Shown: positions 20,391 to 31,228, counted from the stretch's first letter. The stretch is 64,000 nt of DNA from Perkinsela sp. pyNocScin1 (GCA_964019655.1 CAXHTR010000006.1:496001-560000), one strand, 5' to 3'. A program made the numbers and translations. The notes: a model not told the origin generated them from the letters alone.

Positions 20391-20412
20391 AATATTTTTA
20401 TCTTCAACATAG
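20391..20412 (+). promoter_or_regulatory. Candidate trans-splice acceptor
   Basis: The T/C-rich run ending tcttcaacatag places AG two bases before the ATG at 20415. It supports that Met over the upstream one at 20373. Confidence 0.4.
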
Positions 20413-20414
20413 AA

Positions 20415-21173
20415 ATGCGCTCCATTACTATCGCCCTCTGCTTTGCAACAGATGCGTATCAGAGCACGTCTGATGCCTTTCTCCGAAGACACCTTGACCA
20501 GCAGCTCGTCGCTATACATGAATTTTTCGCTCCGACGCCTTTAGACCTCAGAGACCATATCAGGCATTCTTCGCAAAATCTTCCCACTTGTTCATGGCTT
20601 GGTATCAAATGCGATCCCTTCGGCGTTGTTAAGACCATCGAGTACAAGCACATTCGACGCACAGAGCATTACCTGTTCAATTTTGACTGGATTCCTGCCA
20701 CAGTCACTCGAATTGAATTTGAGAGAAACAAGCACACTGGAACAATCAGCACGCGGCGCTTACCTCAGATGCTCGAGCTTCTCAATATAAGTCAGAACCA
20801 ATTCAGCGGCGAATTCGCTTTGCACACACTTCCACGACACCTTCGAGAGATGAACATTCAGAACAACAGATTCCACACATTTCATGCGCTCATGAACCTC
20901 CCTGAGTCAATCAAGGCAATCGAGCTCTCATGGGACGATTGCCGTGAGAAAACGCTGTGGTACGATGCGCTTCCAGAATCACTCATTCGCGTTTATGTTT
21001 GGGGTATCAGTCTGAAACGCATCAAAGGGGTGAAAGAATGTAGCGATCGGCATTCCGAAATCTTTACGGATAAAATGATTTGGGACCCTGAGTGCCCAGT
21101 TCAACATCGTGCGTTAGTAGATGCTGATGGAGAATTGCTTGATGACCTACAATTATGGACAATTGCTGAATGA
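20415..21173 (+). CDS. Few-repeat LRR protein, 20415/57176 branch
   Basis: I start at 20415 (MRSITIALCFATDAYQ, 252 residues) because an AG sits just upstream and the pseudogene at 21318 begins at the equivalent Met. Residues 15-40 hold AYQSTSDAFLRRHLDQQL. The cap has C59, W61 and C66 (CSWLGIKC). Only three or four repeats follow (IPATV, LPQML with NQFSGEF, LPRHL, LPESI). A core unique to this branch comes next: ELSWDDCREKTLWYDALPESL. The last 60 residues are charged and without repeats. The branch also includes 57176 and the pseudogene at 21318. Confidence 0.85.
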   Translation: MRSITIALCFATDAYQSTSDAFLRRHLDQQLVAIHEFFAPTPLDLRDHIRHSSQNLPTCSWLGIKCDPFGVVKTIEYKHIRRTEHYLFNFDWIPATVTRIEFERNKHTGTISTRRLPQMLELLNISQNQFSGEFALHTLPRHLREMNIQNNRFHTFHALMNLPESIKAIELSWDDCREKTLWYDALPESLIRVYVWGISLKRIKGVKECSDRHSEIFTDKMIWDPECPVQHRALVDADGELLDDLQLWTIAE

Positions 21174-21317
21174 GCCTAAGTAAGAGCTCTCATTCACCAA
21201 ATAGGGGGAAAAGAGCTTCTGGACGGGTGGTGGGCGAAAATGAGAATATTCACCATATGACGGCTTATGCACAGAACGATATAATCAGTAACTTTCCAAC
21301 TCTTGTATATTGAAATA

Positions 21318-22037
21318 ATGCTCCTGCTTTTCATACCTTTCTTTCTTGCATCAGAAGCGTACCAGAGTCATTCCGATGCATTTCTCCGAAGCTACCTAGA
21401 CCAGCAGAAAGTTGCGATGGAGCAATTTTTTTCTTAATTGCCTTCGGGTCCGAAGAAAAAAGTCACGCGGTCAAAGCACACATCAGAACTTAATGTATGC
21501 GAATGTATTGGAATAGAATGCGACCCTTTTGGCGTCGTCAAAAGCATCGCGTACACGAGCATTCCACCTTCACTGAAATAACGCTTTGACTTTGACTGGC
21601 TCCCTGGTACAGTGACTCGAATTCAATGTTTCAACATGGCACATCCCGGGACAATCAGCACGCGGCGTTTGCCACGCCTTCTCGAGATGATCAATCTTGA
21701 GCATAATCAATTCAGCGGCGAATTCGCTATACACACGCTCCCAAGGCAACTTCGAGAGGTCAACATTCGGACCAACAGATTTAACACATTTCATGCGCTC
21801 ATGAACCTACCTGAGTCCATAGAGGCTATCGAGCTCACGTGGGACTATTGCCTTGAGCAGACGCTGTGGTACGATGCGCTTCCAGAATCGCTCATTCTTG
21901 TGTATGTTCAAGGAATAAGTCTGAAACGCATTCGGGCGTTAGGTGAATGTAGCGAGAGGCAATCAGAAATCTTTACAAACAAAGAGCTACGGGACCCGAA
22001 ATGTCCACCTCGGCATAAAATTGGTCGGTCGGTATAA
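21318..22037 (+). pseudogene. Pseudogene copy of 20415 with two in-frame stops
   Basis: This tandem copy keeps one reading frame from the ATG at 21318 (MLLLFIPFFLASEAYQ) to the stop at 22037, but TAA codons interrupt it at 21435-21437 and 21579-21581. Between and after the stops the match to 20415 continues: the cap survives as CECIGIEC with the Trp lost, then LPRLLEMINLEHNQFSGEF, LPRQLREVNI and WDYCLEQTLWYDALPESL. Frame retention with only two point stops suggests recent inactivation. Confidence 0.85.
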
Positions 22038-22163
22038 TTGATGGAAGATCAAATCATAACAATAATTTGGCTCATGTGTAAATCGATGAGCTTGTGATGC
22101 AAAAGGAATCGATTCCATTTTTTGGCTTATCGGAATTCTTCAAACATTTATGTTTCAATACGC

Positions 22164-22633
22164 ATGCTCGCCCTCATCGGTCTCTTGTGTGCTGATGCAC
22201 ATGTTAAAGCAGATGAAGCAGTCAAAAAATGCAGTCACTCGTTCTGACCCATAAGACAGGCTCAGTATACTCAGTGGCAAAATATCGCTGAATGACCTCC
22301 CTGTAGGCACGCATTATATAGATCTCAGCCACAATGATCTCAACGGAGAAATAATCATCGAGGCGCTGCCAGAAGGCATGTACAATATCAACTTGTCTTA
22401 CAACAGTTTTCCAGGAGATTTCAAGCTTTCAGCAATCCCATAAGATCCGAGTAGATATTCAAGAAAACAGTCTCAGCAAGGTAGTCTATCTTGCAAAAGC
22501 GAGTGGACATATGCAATTTGATCTCAAACATGATCACATTGACGAGGTGTTTGATGAAGATGGCAACAGGCATGCATGGGAGAAGAAAATCGTTGGAGAC
22601 TTTGGAGATGACTTTGATTTTGAGAAATGTTAA
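22164..22633 (+). pseudogene. Internally deleted LRR pseudogene
   Basis: The ATG at 22164 reads MLALIGLLCADAHVKADEAVKK and stops at a TGA after 27 codons, before any cap. Further on, two repeats survive (LPVGTHYIDLSHNDLNGE, LPEGMYNINLSYNSFPG), ended by a stop, and then an AVVD-type tail in a shifted frame (DHIDEVFDEDGNRH), ending at 22633. The cap and most repeats are gone. It is a decayed ordinary member, older than the pseudogene just before it. Confidence 0.75.
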
Positions 22634-22716
22634 GTTTTGTAATAGGAAAACTCTGTGCATCAAATGACCCTCCTCAGTTCAAATTCTTTTTTTTGAAGCA
22701 AAATTTGTATTTACGA

Positions 22717-23589
22717 ATGCTCCCAGCGCTCTGCGTCGACCCATCGCTCGGCCGCCTTGACTATGAGTCCCTCTCCGACCAAGCCCTCATGGAGATTCTT
22801 ATTGACGGCCTGACGCCGTTCTCTAAAACATTCTACCAGGACACTCACTTCGCGTACCGTGACGTCTGCGAGTGGGAGTCTGTCGAGTGCGACGAGAACG
22901 AAAATGTCGAGAGTCTTCGCTTTACCTACAACAGGGTCAACTACCGGATGCAGCTCAAGGGCAAACTCAATACTTCTTATATACCGCCACACGTGCACAC
23001 CTTTGTCGCCAAGATCAGCTTTCAGAAGGCTTTTTATGGAAAAGTTGACACAGCAGCACTGCCACACACGCTGACAGTTTTTGAGATAAGTGTCAATCAT
23101 TTTGACGGCAGTGTGGACTTTCGGACCCTACCAGTGAGCCTTCAGCGCTTCATCATCCACACCAATGCCTTTATCGGCAGCGTCGACTTGACGCAGCTCC
23201 CCCCGAAAATCAGGCGCATCGCCGCAAGTCACAATAATTTTAGCGGAAGTCTTAATTTGAATTTCCTGCCGGACAGTTTGCAGTGCTTGCTGATGAGTTC
23301 CAACGACCTGTCTGGCGAGCTCATTATCGAAAAGCTTCCAGAGTCTATGGAGACCATCAAGCTTGACGACTGTGCCTTTTCTGGCCGATTTGAGCTTCGG
23401 AGCGCACCAGAGTCGCTGGAGTGCTTCCACGCGGGGGACGCGGGTCTGTCGGGCACAGTGATGCTCCCGAAGGACTTTGAGTGCGACGATGTGAGTGTGG
23501 AGTGGAACAGGATAACAGCGGTAGTGTGTACTGATGGCAAAAAGCACCCCATGCAGGACAATATTTTAGCACAGCAGCAGAAAAAATAG
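22717..23589 (+). CDS. LRR protein with full cap and AVVD-type tail
   Basis: I start at 22717 (MLPALCVDPSLGRLDYESLSDQALMEIL, 290 residues); the frame is open back to 22627, but those codons are unconserved and lie next to a pseudogene end. The cap has C51, W53 and C58 followed by ENENVESLRF. Seven repeats follow, the last with APESL in place of LPxxL. The tail is GLSGTVMLPKD ... WNRITAVVCTDGKKH, a variant of the VVDExGxxH tail in which Asp-Glu is replaced by Cys-Thr. Confidence 0.9.
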   Translation: MLPALCVDPSLGRLDYESLSDQALMEILIDGLTPFSKTFYQDTHFAYRDVCEWESVECDENENVESLRFTYNRVNYRMQLKGKLNTSYIPPHVHTFVAKISFQKAFYGKVDTAALPHTLTVFEISVNHFDGSVDFRTLPVSLQRFIIHTNAFIGSVDLTQLPPKIRRIAASHNNFSGSLNLNFLPDSLQCLLMSSNDLSGELIIEKLPESMETIKLDDCAFSGRFELRSAPESLECFHAGDAGLSGTVMLPKDFECDDVSVEWNRITAVVCTDGKKHPMQDNILAQQQKK

Positions 23590-24056
23590 AGTGTATGAGT
23601 GCTTTGTATTGAAAAAAAGGGCTGTCCGAAAACATCAGACCAAGAGAGCAGAGAAGTTTACTTGTAATTCATGACCAATCAAATACCAATGCACTTGAAC
23701 TGACTATTCCATTCTTTGTGGAGTATTTTCGGTCTCAAACTTGATATCACCAGATCTGTTGTTCTGACGATACTTTGACTAATTCTTCGCATCGATACGA
23801 TCATTTGTGAGGTAGCCGATGTTCATAACAGATGAAGCACATCTAGTGTTATAGTTAATTCGCTGTTTAATCAAACGCCTTGTGCTCACAATTTTCTGCA
23901 ACTCATAGAAATACACGTATAAATGAGGGTCCAACAGGGAGTTACAAAACCTCGAGTGCTAGATATATAAATATGGTGTCAGATTTGCAAAATATTTCAC
24001 ACGATCACCTGATAATCTAGGCCTGCTTCATCTCTTCATCCGATTTTGAATCTCAA
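23590..24056 (+). other. Intergenic spacer
   Basis: AT-rich spacer with no recognised feature before the pseudogene at 24057. Confidence 0.5.
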
Positions 24057-24703
24057 ATGCTTACGATGTTTCTGCACACTTTGTATGTTTCGTCTGCAGA
24101 TATGTCCGATTCTATCGGCCGGTGTGACCTGTCGATGGTCACTGACCACCAGATGATGGAAATGTTCTTCACACCACACAGGGATAATACGGGTTAGTAC
24201 TATGCCTCTGGTGATCGCGATGACGTATGCACGTGGAAAGGTGTCACATGCATTGACGGTGATATTGTGCAAGAAATCGAATAGACGAGCTACGTCGTGC
24301 AATAGCCGGGACAATCGATTTTGGTAGAATGCCAAAGCGCACCACGCAAGTCCAATTTTCCTTTGTTAATTTGTATGGAACGGTAGATATGATTTTACTG
24401 CCGCTAACACTTGAAAACATGTCTCTACGGAGCTGCTTTTTCAGTGGGACGCTCGATATGGGACAATTACCACCCCATCTTGAATCATTTACTTCAAGGC
24501 ACAACAAAATCTCCGGGCTCTGCAATATGCGCAATCTTCCGCAATCACTGGGGCTCATTGAAGTCCTGGAGTATGCCATAAAGTCAGACGAGATTTATGT
24601 GGGAAGGCTTCCAGATACTGGAATACGTATCCGCCTTCGCCGCTTCACCAAAATGTCGTTTGACAACCCGTCTGATTCTCGCAAAGTAGTTTTCATATTT
24701 TGA
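24057..24703 (+). pseudogene. Pseudogene of the 31394/32875 branch
   Basis: The ATG at 24057 follows the usual TCTCAA context and reads SADMSDSIGRCDLSMVTDHQMMEMFFTP, close to 32875. A TAG interrupts it at 24195-24197, two more TAG codons follow the cap (CTWKGVTC is intact), and the frame changes just before GTIDFGRMP. From there the match continues to the stop at 24703, including NLYGTVDMILLPLTL and the branch-specific end (EIYVGRLPDTGI ... FTKMSFDNPSDSRKV). At least three stops and one frameshift make it clearly dead. Confidence 0.85.
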
Positions 24704-24822
24704 ATGTGTTCAGGCTGGCAAAGCTTCAATATTTCCAAGAATGAAAACGAGTCGCAAGCACATAAGATGGAACGGTGAGCCAATATTTCTTTGTCCTATT
24801 CTTGAATTTAATCTTCTCAAAA

Positions 24823-26082
24823 ATGCTCAGCTTTATTGTGCTCATCGCTATTGATTCATCACTCGGTCGCCTTGAGTACGAAACTATGTCCCAGCAGACG
24901 CAAATTGAAATTGCCTTTGCACAGATAAAAAGCAATAAAGTTTTTTCCTCTGATCTTAGATGCTCCGATAGGAATGGCAACTTTAAAGATATTGCAGATA
25001 TGAACGTATTGACACGCAATGATGCGAATGAAGTCAAAAGTGTACACTTTAAAGAAGCCGTAGAAAAAATTCTCTTTGAGCGGCTCCCCACGACAATAAC
25101 GGTCATAAAAATTAATGGCTATACGAATACCGGCACGATTCCTTTTGGAATGCTCCCAGCAGAACTGCGAAAATTCCATCTTTATAAATCAAAGGCAGAG
25201 GGAGAGATTGATTTTTCTTTCTTGCCATCGAAGCTCACGGATTTTGTGATAAAGAGCGCTTCATTCACTGCTCTGCGTAATATCGAGAAAATGCCTCAGA
25301 CAATGAATGCATTATTCATTGAAAAGGTGCCATGTGCTGGATCGATCGATTTTAGTTTGCTACCAGACAGTCTCATGACTTTCAGGATCAAATTTTGTCA
25401 ACTATCAAGCTTTGTTGATTTTAAAAGATTGCCTCGAAAATTGGTCGAAATGAACATTCGCAATAATTCTTTTCATGGTAGTTTGTGCCTGTCAAAGCTT
25501 CCAAAGTCAATTTATGCCCTCCACCTTTCGCACAATAATCTTTATGGAAGTCTTGACTTATGTGGGCTACCAAAGGGCCTGCGTCGATTAAATCTGAGTT
25601 ACAACTTGCTATCAGGGGATCTATTTTTAGAAAATCTTTCTCAAAACCTTCATCAGATTAGCCTGAAGGGCAATAATTTTACGGGAAATATAGATCTCAG
25701 GCGTATACCCCGCATTATGCATGAGCTAATTCTGGATAAAATGGGCTTTGTTGGAAATGCCATTATCACGAGCACATCAGAGCGACTGACATCCATCAAC
25801 ATGAGTAGAAATCGCCTTGATGGCTCTTTCGTTCTCGGCGCTAAAAAAGTACGTGTTATTACCCTGAATTTTGCATATAACAAGCTCTGTGGGCCACTAT
25901 CGCTCTTACACATTCCAAAAACGCTTCGAACGCTCAACCTTCGGGGTAATAAGTTTGATTTCCCATTGGTTTGCATCGGGCCTATTCAAAATAAGCATCT
26001 CAGTATCAACCTCTTGAACAGTGGAATCACAAAATGCTTAAATTCTGAAACATGCGATTTGCGCGCGAGGGTTCTTCTTTAA
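24823..26082 (+). CDS. Long LRR protein lacking the cap motif
   Basis: The family-like start is 24823 (MLSFIVLIAIDSSLGRLEYE), giving 419 residues. SDQ is changed to SQQTQIEIA. The cap region keeps the length and the N-E-V step but has lost Trp and both cysteines (DIADMNVLTRNDANEV). About thirteen repeats follow; those in the middle are the most regular (LPKSIYALHLSHNNLYG, LPKGLRRLNLSYNLLSG). The end is unusual: a Cys-containing stretch (ITKCLNSETCDLRARVLL) in place of either common tail. Codons are more AT-rich than in most neighbours. Confidence 0.85.
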   Translation: MLSFIVLIAIDSSLGRLEYETMSQQTQIEIAFAQIKSNKVFSSDLRCSDRNGNFKDIADMNVLTRNDANEVKSVHFKEAVEKILFERLPTTITVIKINGYTNTGTIPFGMLPAELRKFHLYKSKAEGEIDFSFLPSKLTDFVIKSASFTALRNIEKMPQTMNALFIEKVPCAGSIDFSLLPDSLMTFRIKFCQLSSFVDFKRLPRKLVEMNIRNNSFHGSLCLSKLPKSIYALHLSHNNLYGSLDLCGLPKGLRRLNLSYNLLSGDLFLENLSQNLHQISLKGNNFTGNIDLRRIPRIMHELILDKMGFVGNAIITSTSERLTSINMSRNRLDGSFVLGAKKVRVITLNFAYNKLCGPLSLLHIPKTLRTLNLRGNKFDFPLVCIGPIQNKHLSINLLNSGITKCLNSETCDLRARVLL

Positions 26083-26735
26083 GCTGTCAATCGCGACGAT
26101 TGTATACAATATTCAAGAATGATACTGAAATCAGATATAAAATGAGCACAAAAGTATATCCGCATCCAAATAATAAAAATTTCTTTACAAATACAAAATA
26201 AAACAAAACCATTGATTAGTGCAAAGGAAGTAAGGCTTAATAAATTGAAGAATATGAATAACTGATAAAACATGTTAACTCTCGGACGCCATTGCGTCGA
26301 AATGAATCGGGTAAAAGCGTAATCCTCTTCGATTAAACTAAACTATCAATAGAATGGCTTTTATCTGCACTATAATCTTTTCCCTTGACCCTACTTAGGC
26401 ACAGTGACGTCAGAAGTCTTCCATAGCGCACATTAATGAGGCCTTTTAGCGTAAATTGTCGTATTTTTACTCCGAATGTGATTGTAGTTGACAATAAAAA
26501 ATTGGTGAGCTTGATTTCCTAGGTGTAAGCCGGGAGTCTAATCCATCAGCTTAAAGACACATTGACACAGGTTTGAATTTTTACTAAAGCCGAAGAGACA
26601 GTATCGATTCTGATGGATCCATGAAGCTGAATGAAAACCTGAGGCTTACATCATGGAACATCACAAAAGACAGATTCTCAGTGTGCATCAAGTATTTGAT
26701 TTTATGTTCTTGATTTCCTTTCATAAATCTCTGCA
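26083..26735 (+). other. Intergenic spacer, 653 bases
   Basis: AT-rich. I see no LRR relic, RNA gene or transposon end in it. Confidence 0.5.
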
Positions 26736-27602
26736 ATGATTTCCCTTCTTCTCTGCACTGATACTGGTCTCGCTCGAATTGAATTAGGTGCACTCCCAGA
26801 CCAAACGCGCATAGAACTTCTCGTCAATGGCTTAGATGCCCGATCCAAGGAAATTTTCATCGATAGCAATGGTGATTACCTTGATATTCGTAAATGGCCC
26901 GGGGTGAAATGTGGCAATGAGGGAAACATCGTTGAGCTTCACATTTGGCTTCACCATCTTACGGCTTCAGGCTCAGTTTCATTGGATTTTCTACCAACAG
27001 ATCTCAAAAGTTTCATCATCACTGACCCATCGACGAGAAACGAGTACTGCGAAGTTCGTGGAATGGTTGAAACCTCAAGGCTTCCATCGGGCCTTCAAAT
27101 GTTTTCTGCGGAGAACATGCGGCTCAGCAGCACACTCGACCTTCCAGCACTGCCGCGCAGGGTGAAACATTTCAGCGTGCGTGGCAACCAACTTTTCGGT
27201 GGGCTTGTCTTTTCCGGTGCACCGCAGTGTCTCGAGCATCTCAGTCTCTCAAGGAACGCATTTACGGGGACTCTCTGCACCGGAGATTTGCCGAGGTCAC
27301 TTCGAAACTTCTACATCTCGGAGAATAAGATGACGGGCTCATTGGACATGACGAAGCTCCCACAGGGTCTTATTATGTTTGGTGCATCGGGAAATAATTT
27401 TTGTGGGACACTGAACCTGTCGCATCTTCCCCCCTACATTCAAGACTGCTACATGAGTGGAAATGCATTTCAGGGGGAAATTAGCTTCAATAATCTGCCG
27501 AATTCGATGAACAGTCTCATTCTGGAAGCAGGTCAGTTCGACGGGTTGGATGAGACGAAAAAGCCGAAGTGCGTCGTTTTTAAGTCTGATTTTACGCTTT
27601 GA
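26736..27602 (+). CDS. LRR protein of the 26736/28084/30374 trio
   Basis: A 288-residue member beginning MISLLLCTDTGLARIELGALPDQTRIELLV. The cap has W54 and C59, but Arg replaces the first cysteine. Eight repeats follow. The series from LPRSL through LPQGL, with the strand GSLDMTKLP, then LPPYIQDCYMSGNAF is shared in order with 28084 and 30374. The tail (SLILEAGQFDGLDETKKPKCVVF) is common to the trio. The three genes were made by duplication, with 29411 lying between the second and third. Confidence 0.9.
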   Translation: MISLLLCTDTGLARIELGALPDQTRIELLVNGLDARSKEIFIDSNGDYLDIRKWPGVKCGNEGNIVELHIWLHHLTASGSVSLDFLPTDLKSFIITDPSTRNEYCEVRGMVETSRLPSGLQMFSAENMRLSSTLDLPALPRRVKHFSVRGNQLFGGLVFSGAPQCLEHLSLSRNAFTGTLCTGDLPRSLRNFYISENKMTGSLDMTKLPQGLIMFGASGNNFCGTLNLSHLPPYIQDCYMSGNAFQGEISFNNLPNSMNSLILEAGQFDGLDETKKPKCVVFKSDFTL

Positions 27603-28083
27603 AACGAAAGTAACCAATTCAAGTAAATTCTTTTCGAGAGCTAAAATAAAAGTGGTATGGGCTTGTCAAAAGCACAAAGCGCTACTTCATGTCATGACCG
27701 TGTACTTTTTCGTAATTTAAATATAAATGTTAAAATGAGATCCGTTTGCTAAAGGAATAAAGAATTTGCATCTCGCACTGAATTAGTGGAGAAACTGGAT
27801 GAAAAGAAATCGTTAGGCTAAATGGCGCAGGATCAATGGATACTGCCCCAATGGCTATGGACAAACGCAGTGTGAGATGACAAACCTAAGCTCATGGATG
27901 CTCATTTGTGTAGATTTTTCCCAATTCCAGATTCTGATTGTCATTGATCCAGAACCGTGCTACTGCCTCACAGGTGGCTATTAAGAGTATTTGAAAAGTC
28001 GTATTCCAATTGTCGAAAATATTTCGCTTATGAATGTACGCTTTGCTATCGTTTGCCTTCAAGATTTTCAGCGATTGATATAA
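27603..28083 (+). other. Intergenic spacer
   Basis: AT-rich; no feature recognised. Confidence 0.5.
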
Positions 28084-28956
28084 ATGCTTCACGCACTGCT
28101 TTCCATCGACACTGGGCTATCCCGCGTCGACCCAAGCACATTTTCTGAACAAACGCGCATGGAGATCTTTATCGATAGACTCGACGATGAATCAAAGAAG
28201 CACTTTCTTGAAAGTGATGGAGGATTTCTCGAAGTTCAAAAGTGGACCGGAATCATGCCCGATGATAAAGGAAAGGTCATCAGCATTGACTGGAGGAAGT
28301 GCCGATTTTCCGGCACATTGTCGCTTGACATGCTGCCAGATACCTTAAAATCGATAAAAATTCTTGGTTCCCGATCTGGCCTATCGACGCATGCACTATA
28401 CGGGACCATCGACACTGCAGCACTCCCATGTGGACTGGAGCGATGCGTCTTAGAAAATTTGAAATTCAGTGGAAGTCTGCAGCTTCCTGCGCTCCCGATG
28501 GGTCTGACACATTTCAGCGTACAGGATAATATGCTTGGAGGTGAGATCGTATTTATCGAGATACCCCAGTGCCTTGAAATTCTAGACCTCTCAGGCAACA
28601 CCTTCATGGGGACTGTGCAAACTGCTGCATTGCCGAGGACACTTCAAAAGTTTTGCATATCCAACAATAAGATGGAGGGAACACTCGACATGACAAAGCT
28701 ACCACCTGGCCTTGTCATGTTCTCTGTGACAAAGAACAATTTTCACGGGACATTGGACTTATCACAGCTTCCCGCGTCTCTACGCGACTGCTACATGGCC
28801 GGTAACCCATTTCACGGTGAAATTTCTCTAAGGAATTTACCGCAAAAGATGAGCAGCCTTATTCTTGAACAAGGTCGATTCGAGGGCGTTGACATGGCGA
28901 CAAATCCACGCTGCGTCATCTTCAAACCAGGCTGGTTGTATTCGAGAGAATACTGA
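28084..28956 (+). CDS. LRR protein of the trio, cap cysteines lost
   Basis: This 290-residue protein starts MLHALLSIDTGLSRVDPSTFSEQTRMEIF. The cap shows W54, but neither cysteine is present (VQKWTGIMPDD). Eight repeats follow the trio pattern, with GTLDMTKLPPGLVMF and LPASLRDCYMAGNPF. The tail is LILEQGRFEGVDMATNPRCVIF with a few extra residues after it. Compared with 26736, the second cap cysteine has also gone, so the three genes show two stages of cap loss. Confidence 0.9.
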   Translation: MLHALLSIDTGLSRVDPSTFSEQTRMEIFIDRLDDESKKHFLESDGGFLEVQKWTGIMPDDKGKVISIDWRKCRFSGTLSLDMLPDTLKSIKILGSRSGLSTHALYGTIDTAALPCGLERCVLENLKFSGSLQLPALPMGLTHFSVQDNMLGGEIVFIEIPQCLEILDLSGNTFMGTVQTAALPRTLQKFCISNNKMEGTLDMTKLPPGLVMFSVTKNNFHGTLDLSQLPASLRDCYMAGNPFHGEISLRNLPQKMSSLILEQGRFEGVDMATNPRCVIFKPGWLYSREY

Positions 28957-29410
28957 TGCGAATTTTCATGAAAGTGATCAAAAAAATCTTGAGTATGCAC
29001 CAGGAAGAGCATGTAGTACATCAAAGCTTCAAGGCCAATGAAGGTGCCATTCTGCTTTACAAGGATATACAAATCTTACAGCCCAATGATCAAATGGTGC
29101 AAATGAATATTCATTTCAAGCATTCTATTCTCTTTGCTCAGTACTGTAGCTTTCAAGATTAAGACGAGCACCTTCAGCAGATTTTACTCTTCTTATTCAG
29201 AGGCTAGTAATGAAAGAAGCACCACGCTTATTTGCATAATATCTGGCCTTCACGAGGTCCTGATTTAGAGATTTCGAAGACCAGAACTCTGCTATCAAAG
29301 ATTCTGAGAATTCTTAACATTTCGTTCGTGGGGCGAATTCTTCTGCCTTGAATCATTGCGATTGGGTTTTATATTTTAGTAAAATTTTCAAGCAAAATTT
29401 CAATTATCAA
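28957..29410 (+). other. Intergenic spacer
   Basis: AT-rich; the open frames in it resemble no family member. Confidence 0.45.
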
Positions 29411-30277
29411 ATGCTTTCCTTTTGTCTCTCCGCTGATTTACCACTCAGCCGTTTTGACCCATCGACGCTCAGCGCGCAAGCGTCTATGGAGCTTCTCGTC
29501 GAGGGTCTCGGCACCATGACAAAAAAGCACTTTCAGGAAGAAAATGGAGAGTACAAAGATCTCGCTGAGTGGAAAGGGGTGACTTTAAGAACTGATGGCG
29601 ACGTGTACAAAATCAGCTGGAACGCATGGTCGGGTATTCCTGTCGAAGCCATGCGTGGAACCTTTGACTTTCGCTATCTACCACGGACGCTTTTCGAGCT
29701 GTGTCTCGAAGGTGTAAAATGCCAGTGCACGCTTGATTTTGCTGCTCTTCCAGATCAAGTGACGTCATTGAGGCTATCATACTGTTACTTTACTGGTAGC
29801 GTCGATTTAGCTGCGTTCCCTGCCTCAATCACAGAGATCGAAATACAGGGAGATCCATGGGGCCAGGGACCTGGGCTGACCGGGTCTGTCGATTTAACGC
29901 GTCTGCCACCAAGGCTGAAGGTCTTGAACATTCGAGACACACAGATATCGGGAACTATCAACCTGGAGCACCTCAATCCAACGCTAGAGAAGCTGCGCCT
30001 GAACGACAACAACTTTTCAGGGTCTGTCACTTTCAATAATCTTCCCGCGACGCTACGGGATATCCAGCTTAGCAACAATGTCTTTTGCGGAGAAATTGAC
30101 CTCTCCGGGGTCCCGACGACGCTCGAAGAGCTCAACATCACTGGGAATGATTTCTCAGGGACGCTGGACCTCAGCAAAGTGCCTTTCACACTCAGGGTCA
30201 TGCACATGGAAAATCTTTTCTGGTCAAAGGGCGCAAATAATAGCAAACTGACGATCATTGACCGGGAAATAGACTAA
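29411..30277 (+). CDS. LRR protein without cap cysteines
   Basis: I start at 29411 (MLSFCLSADLPLSRFDPSTLSAQASMELLV, 288 residues); the preceding open codons to 29348 contain no conserved sequence. The cap has W54 and the D-G-D-V step but no cysteines (EWKGVTLRTDGDV). About eight repeats follow, one carrying a Gly/Pro-rich insertion (GDPWGQGPG) that lengthens the loop. The C-terminus stops after a short charged stretch and matches neither common tail. It separates two of the trio genes but does not belong with them. Confidence 0.9.
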   Translation: MLSFCLSADLPLSRFDPSTLSAQASMELLVEGLGTMTKKHFQEENGEYKDLAEWKGVTLRTDGDVYKISWNAWSGIPVEAMRGTFDFRYLPRTLFELCLEGVKCQCTLDFAALPDQVTSLRLSYCYFTGSVDLAAFPASITEIEIQGDPWGQGPGLTGSVDLTRLPPRLKVLNIRDTQISGTINLEHLNPTLEKLRLNDNNFSGSVTFNNLPATLRDIQLSNNVFCGEIDLSGVPTTLEELNITGNDFSGTLDLSKVPFTLRVMHMENLFWSKGANNSKLTIIDREID

Positions 30278-30373
30278 AACAGTAATTGCATGTCAAAACA
30301 GATTTGCATGAACTGGTATGCCGACATATCTTCAAGCTCTTTCATCTAATTACATGTATCTTTTACGCAAGAA

Positions 30374-31228
30374 ATGCTTCACCACGCCTTCTTTTTTATC
30401 GACAACGGTCTATCTCGAATCGATTCAGCTGCCTTTTCTGACCAAACAAGAATGGAGCTTGTCGTCGCTGGCTTAGACGATCAATCGAAAGCCCAGTTTG
30501 AAGACAGCAACGAGGCGTTCCGCGACATCAGCGGCTGGCGCGGTCTGAAATTCGATGCTGAAGGAAACGTAAAGAGTATCTACTGGCGGTACGAGCGCCA
30601 CAAGCTGAATGGTTCACTATCGCTCGACTATCTCCCACAACATCTGGAAAAGTTTAACCTCTATGGCCCCATTTTTGCGAAGTCAGCGATTTCTGTGTGT
30701 GGAACGATCGAGACTGCAGCACTCCCGCGTGGCCTGCGCGAATTCGCTATTGACCGCCAGAGGATGAGCGGTACACTCAACTTGCCAGAGCTACCACAGA
30801 CGTTGGCATATTTCACCGTGATGTCCAATGATCTCAGCGGTGATCTAATCTTCCGTGGGACACCAGAGAGTTTGCTACATCTCGACCTCTCCAAAAATGC
30901 ATTTACAGGCAAAGTCGCTACCGAAGACCTCCCAAGGGCACTTGAGTTCTTTTCGATCTCTCGGAATGCGATGGAGGGCTCTCTCAATTTGACAAAACTC
31001 CCCGTCTGCCTTGTTATTTTTCATGCTGCCAACAACAATTTGAACGGGACAATCAATCTGGACCATCTGCCACCGACGCTGATGGAATGTCACCTCTCGG
31101 GCAACGCCTTTCACGGCCACATCAGCTTTGCGAACCTTACAGCGCGCATGAGCAGTCTTCAGCTGCCAGCTGGTAGATTCAATGGGATTGATATGGCAAC
31201 GAAGCCGAAATCTGTCTCCTTCAGGTAA
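30374..31228 (+). CDS. LRR protein of the trio, cap cysteines lost
   Basis: A 284-residue member: MLHHAFFFIDNGLSRIDSAAFSDQTRMELV. The cap keeps W55 with G-L-K-F-D and has no cysteine. Eight repeats follow in the trio order (APxxL-type GTPESL, LPRALEFFSISRNAMEGSLNLTKLP, LPPTLMECHLSGNAF). The tail is LQLPAGRFNGIDMATKPKSVSF, where the Cys of PKCV is replaced by Ser. It is closer to 28084 than to 26736 in the cap and tail. Confidence 0.9.
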   Translation: MLHHAFFFIDNGLSRIDSAAFSDQTRMELVVAGLDDQSKAQFEDSNEAFRDISGWRGLKFDAEGNVKSIYWRYERHKLNGSLSLDYLPQHLEKFNLYGPIFAKSAISVCGTIETAALPRGLREFAIDRQRMSGTLNLPELPQTLAYFTVMSNDLSGDLIFRGTPESLLHLDLSKNAFTGKVATEDLPRALEFFSISRNAMEGSLNLTKLPVCLVIFHAANNNLNGTINLDHLPPTLMECHLSGNAFHGHISFANLTARMSSLQLPAGRFNGIDMATKPKSVSFR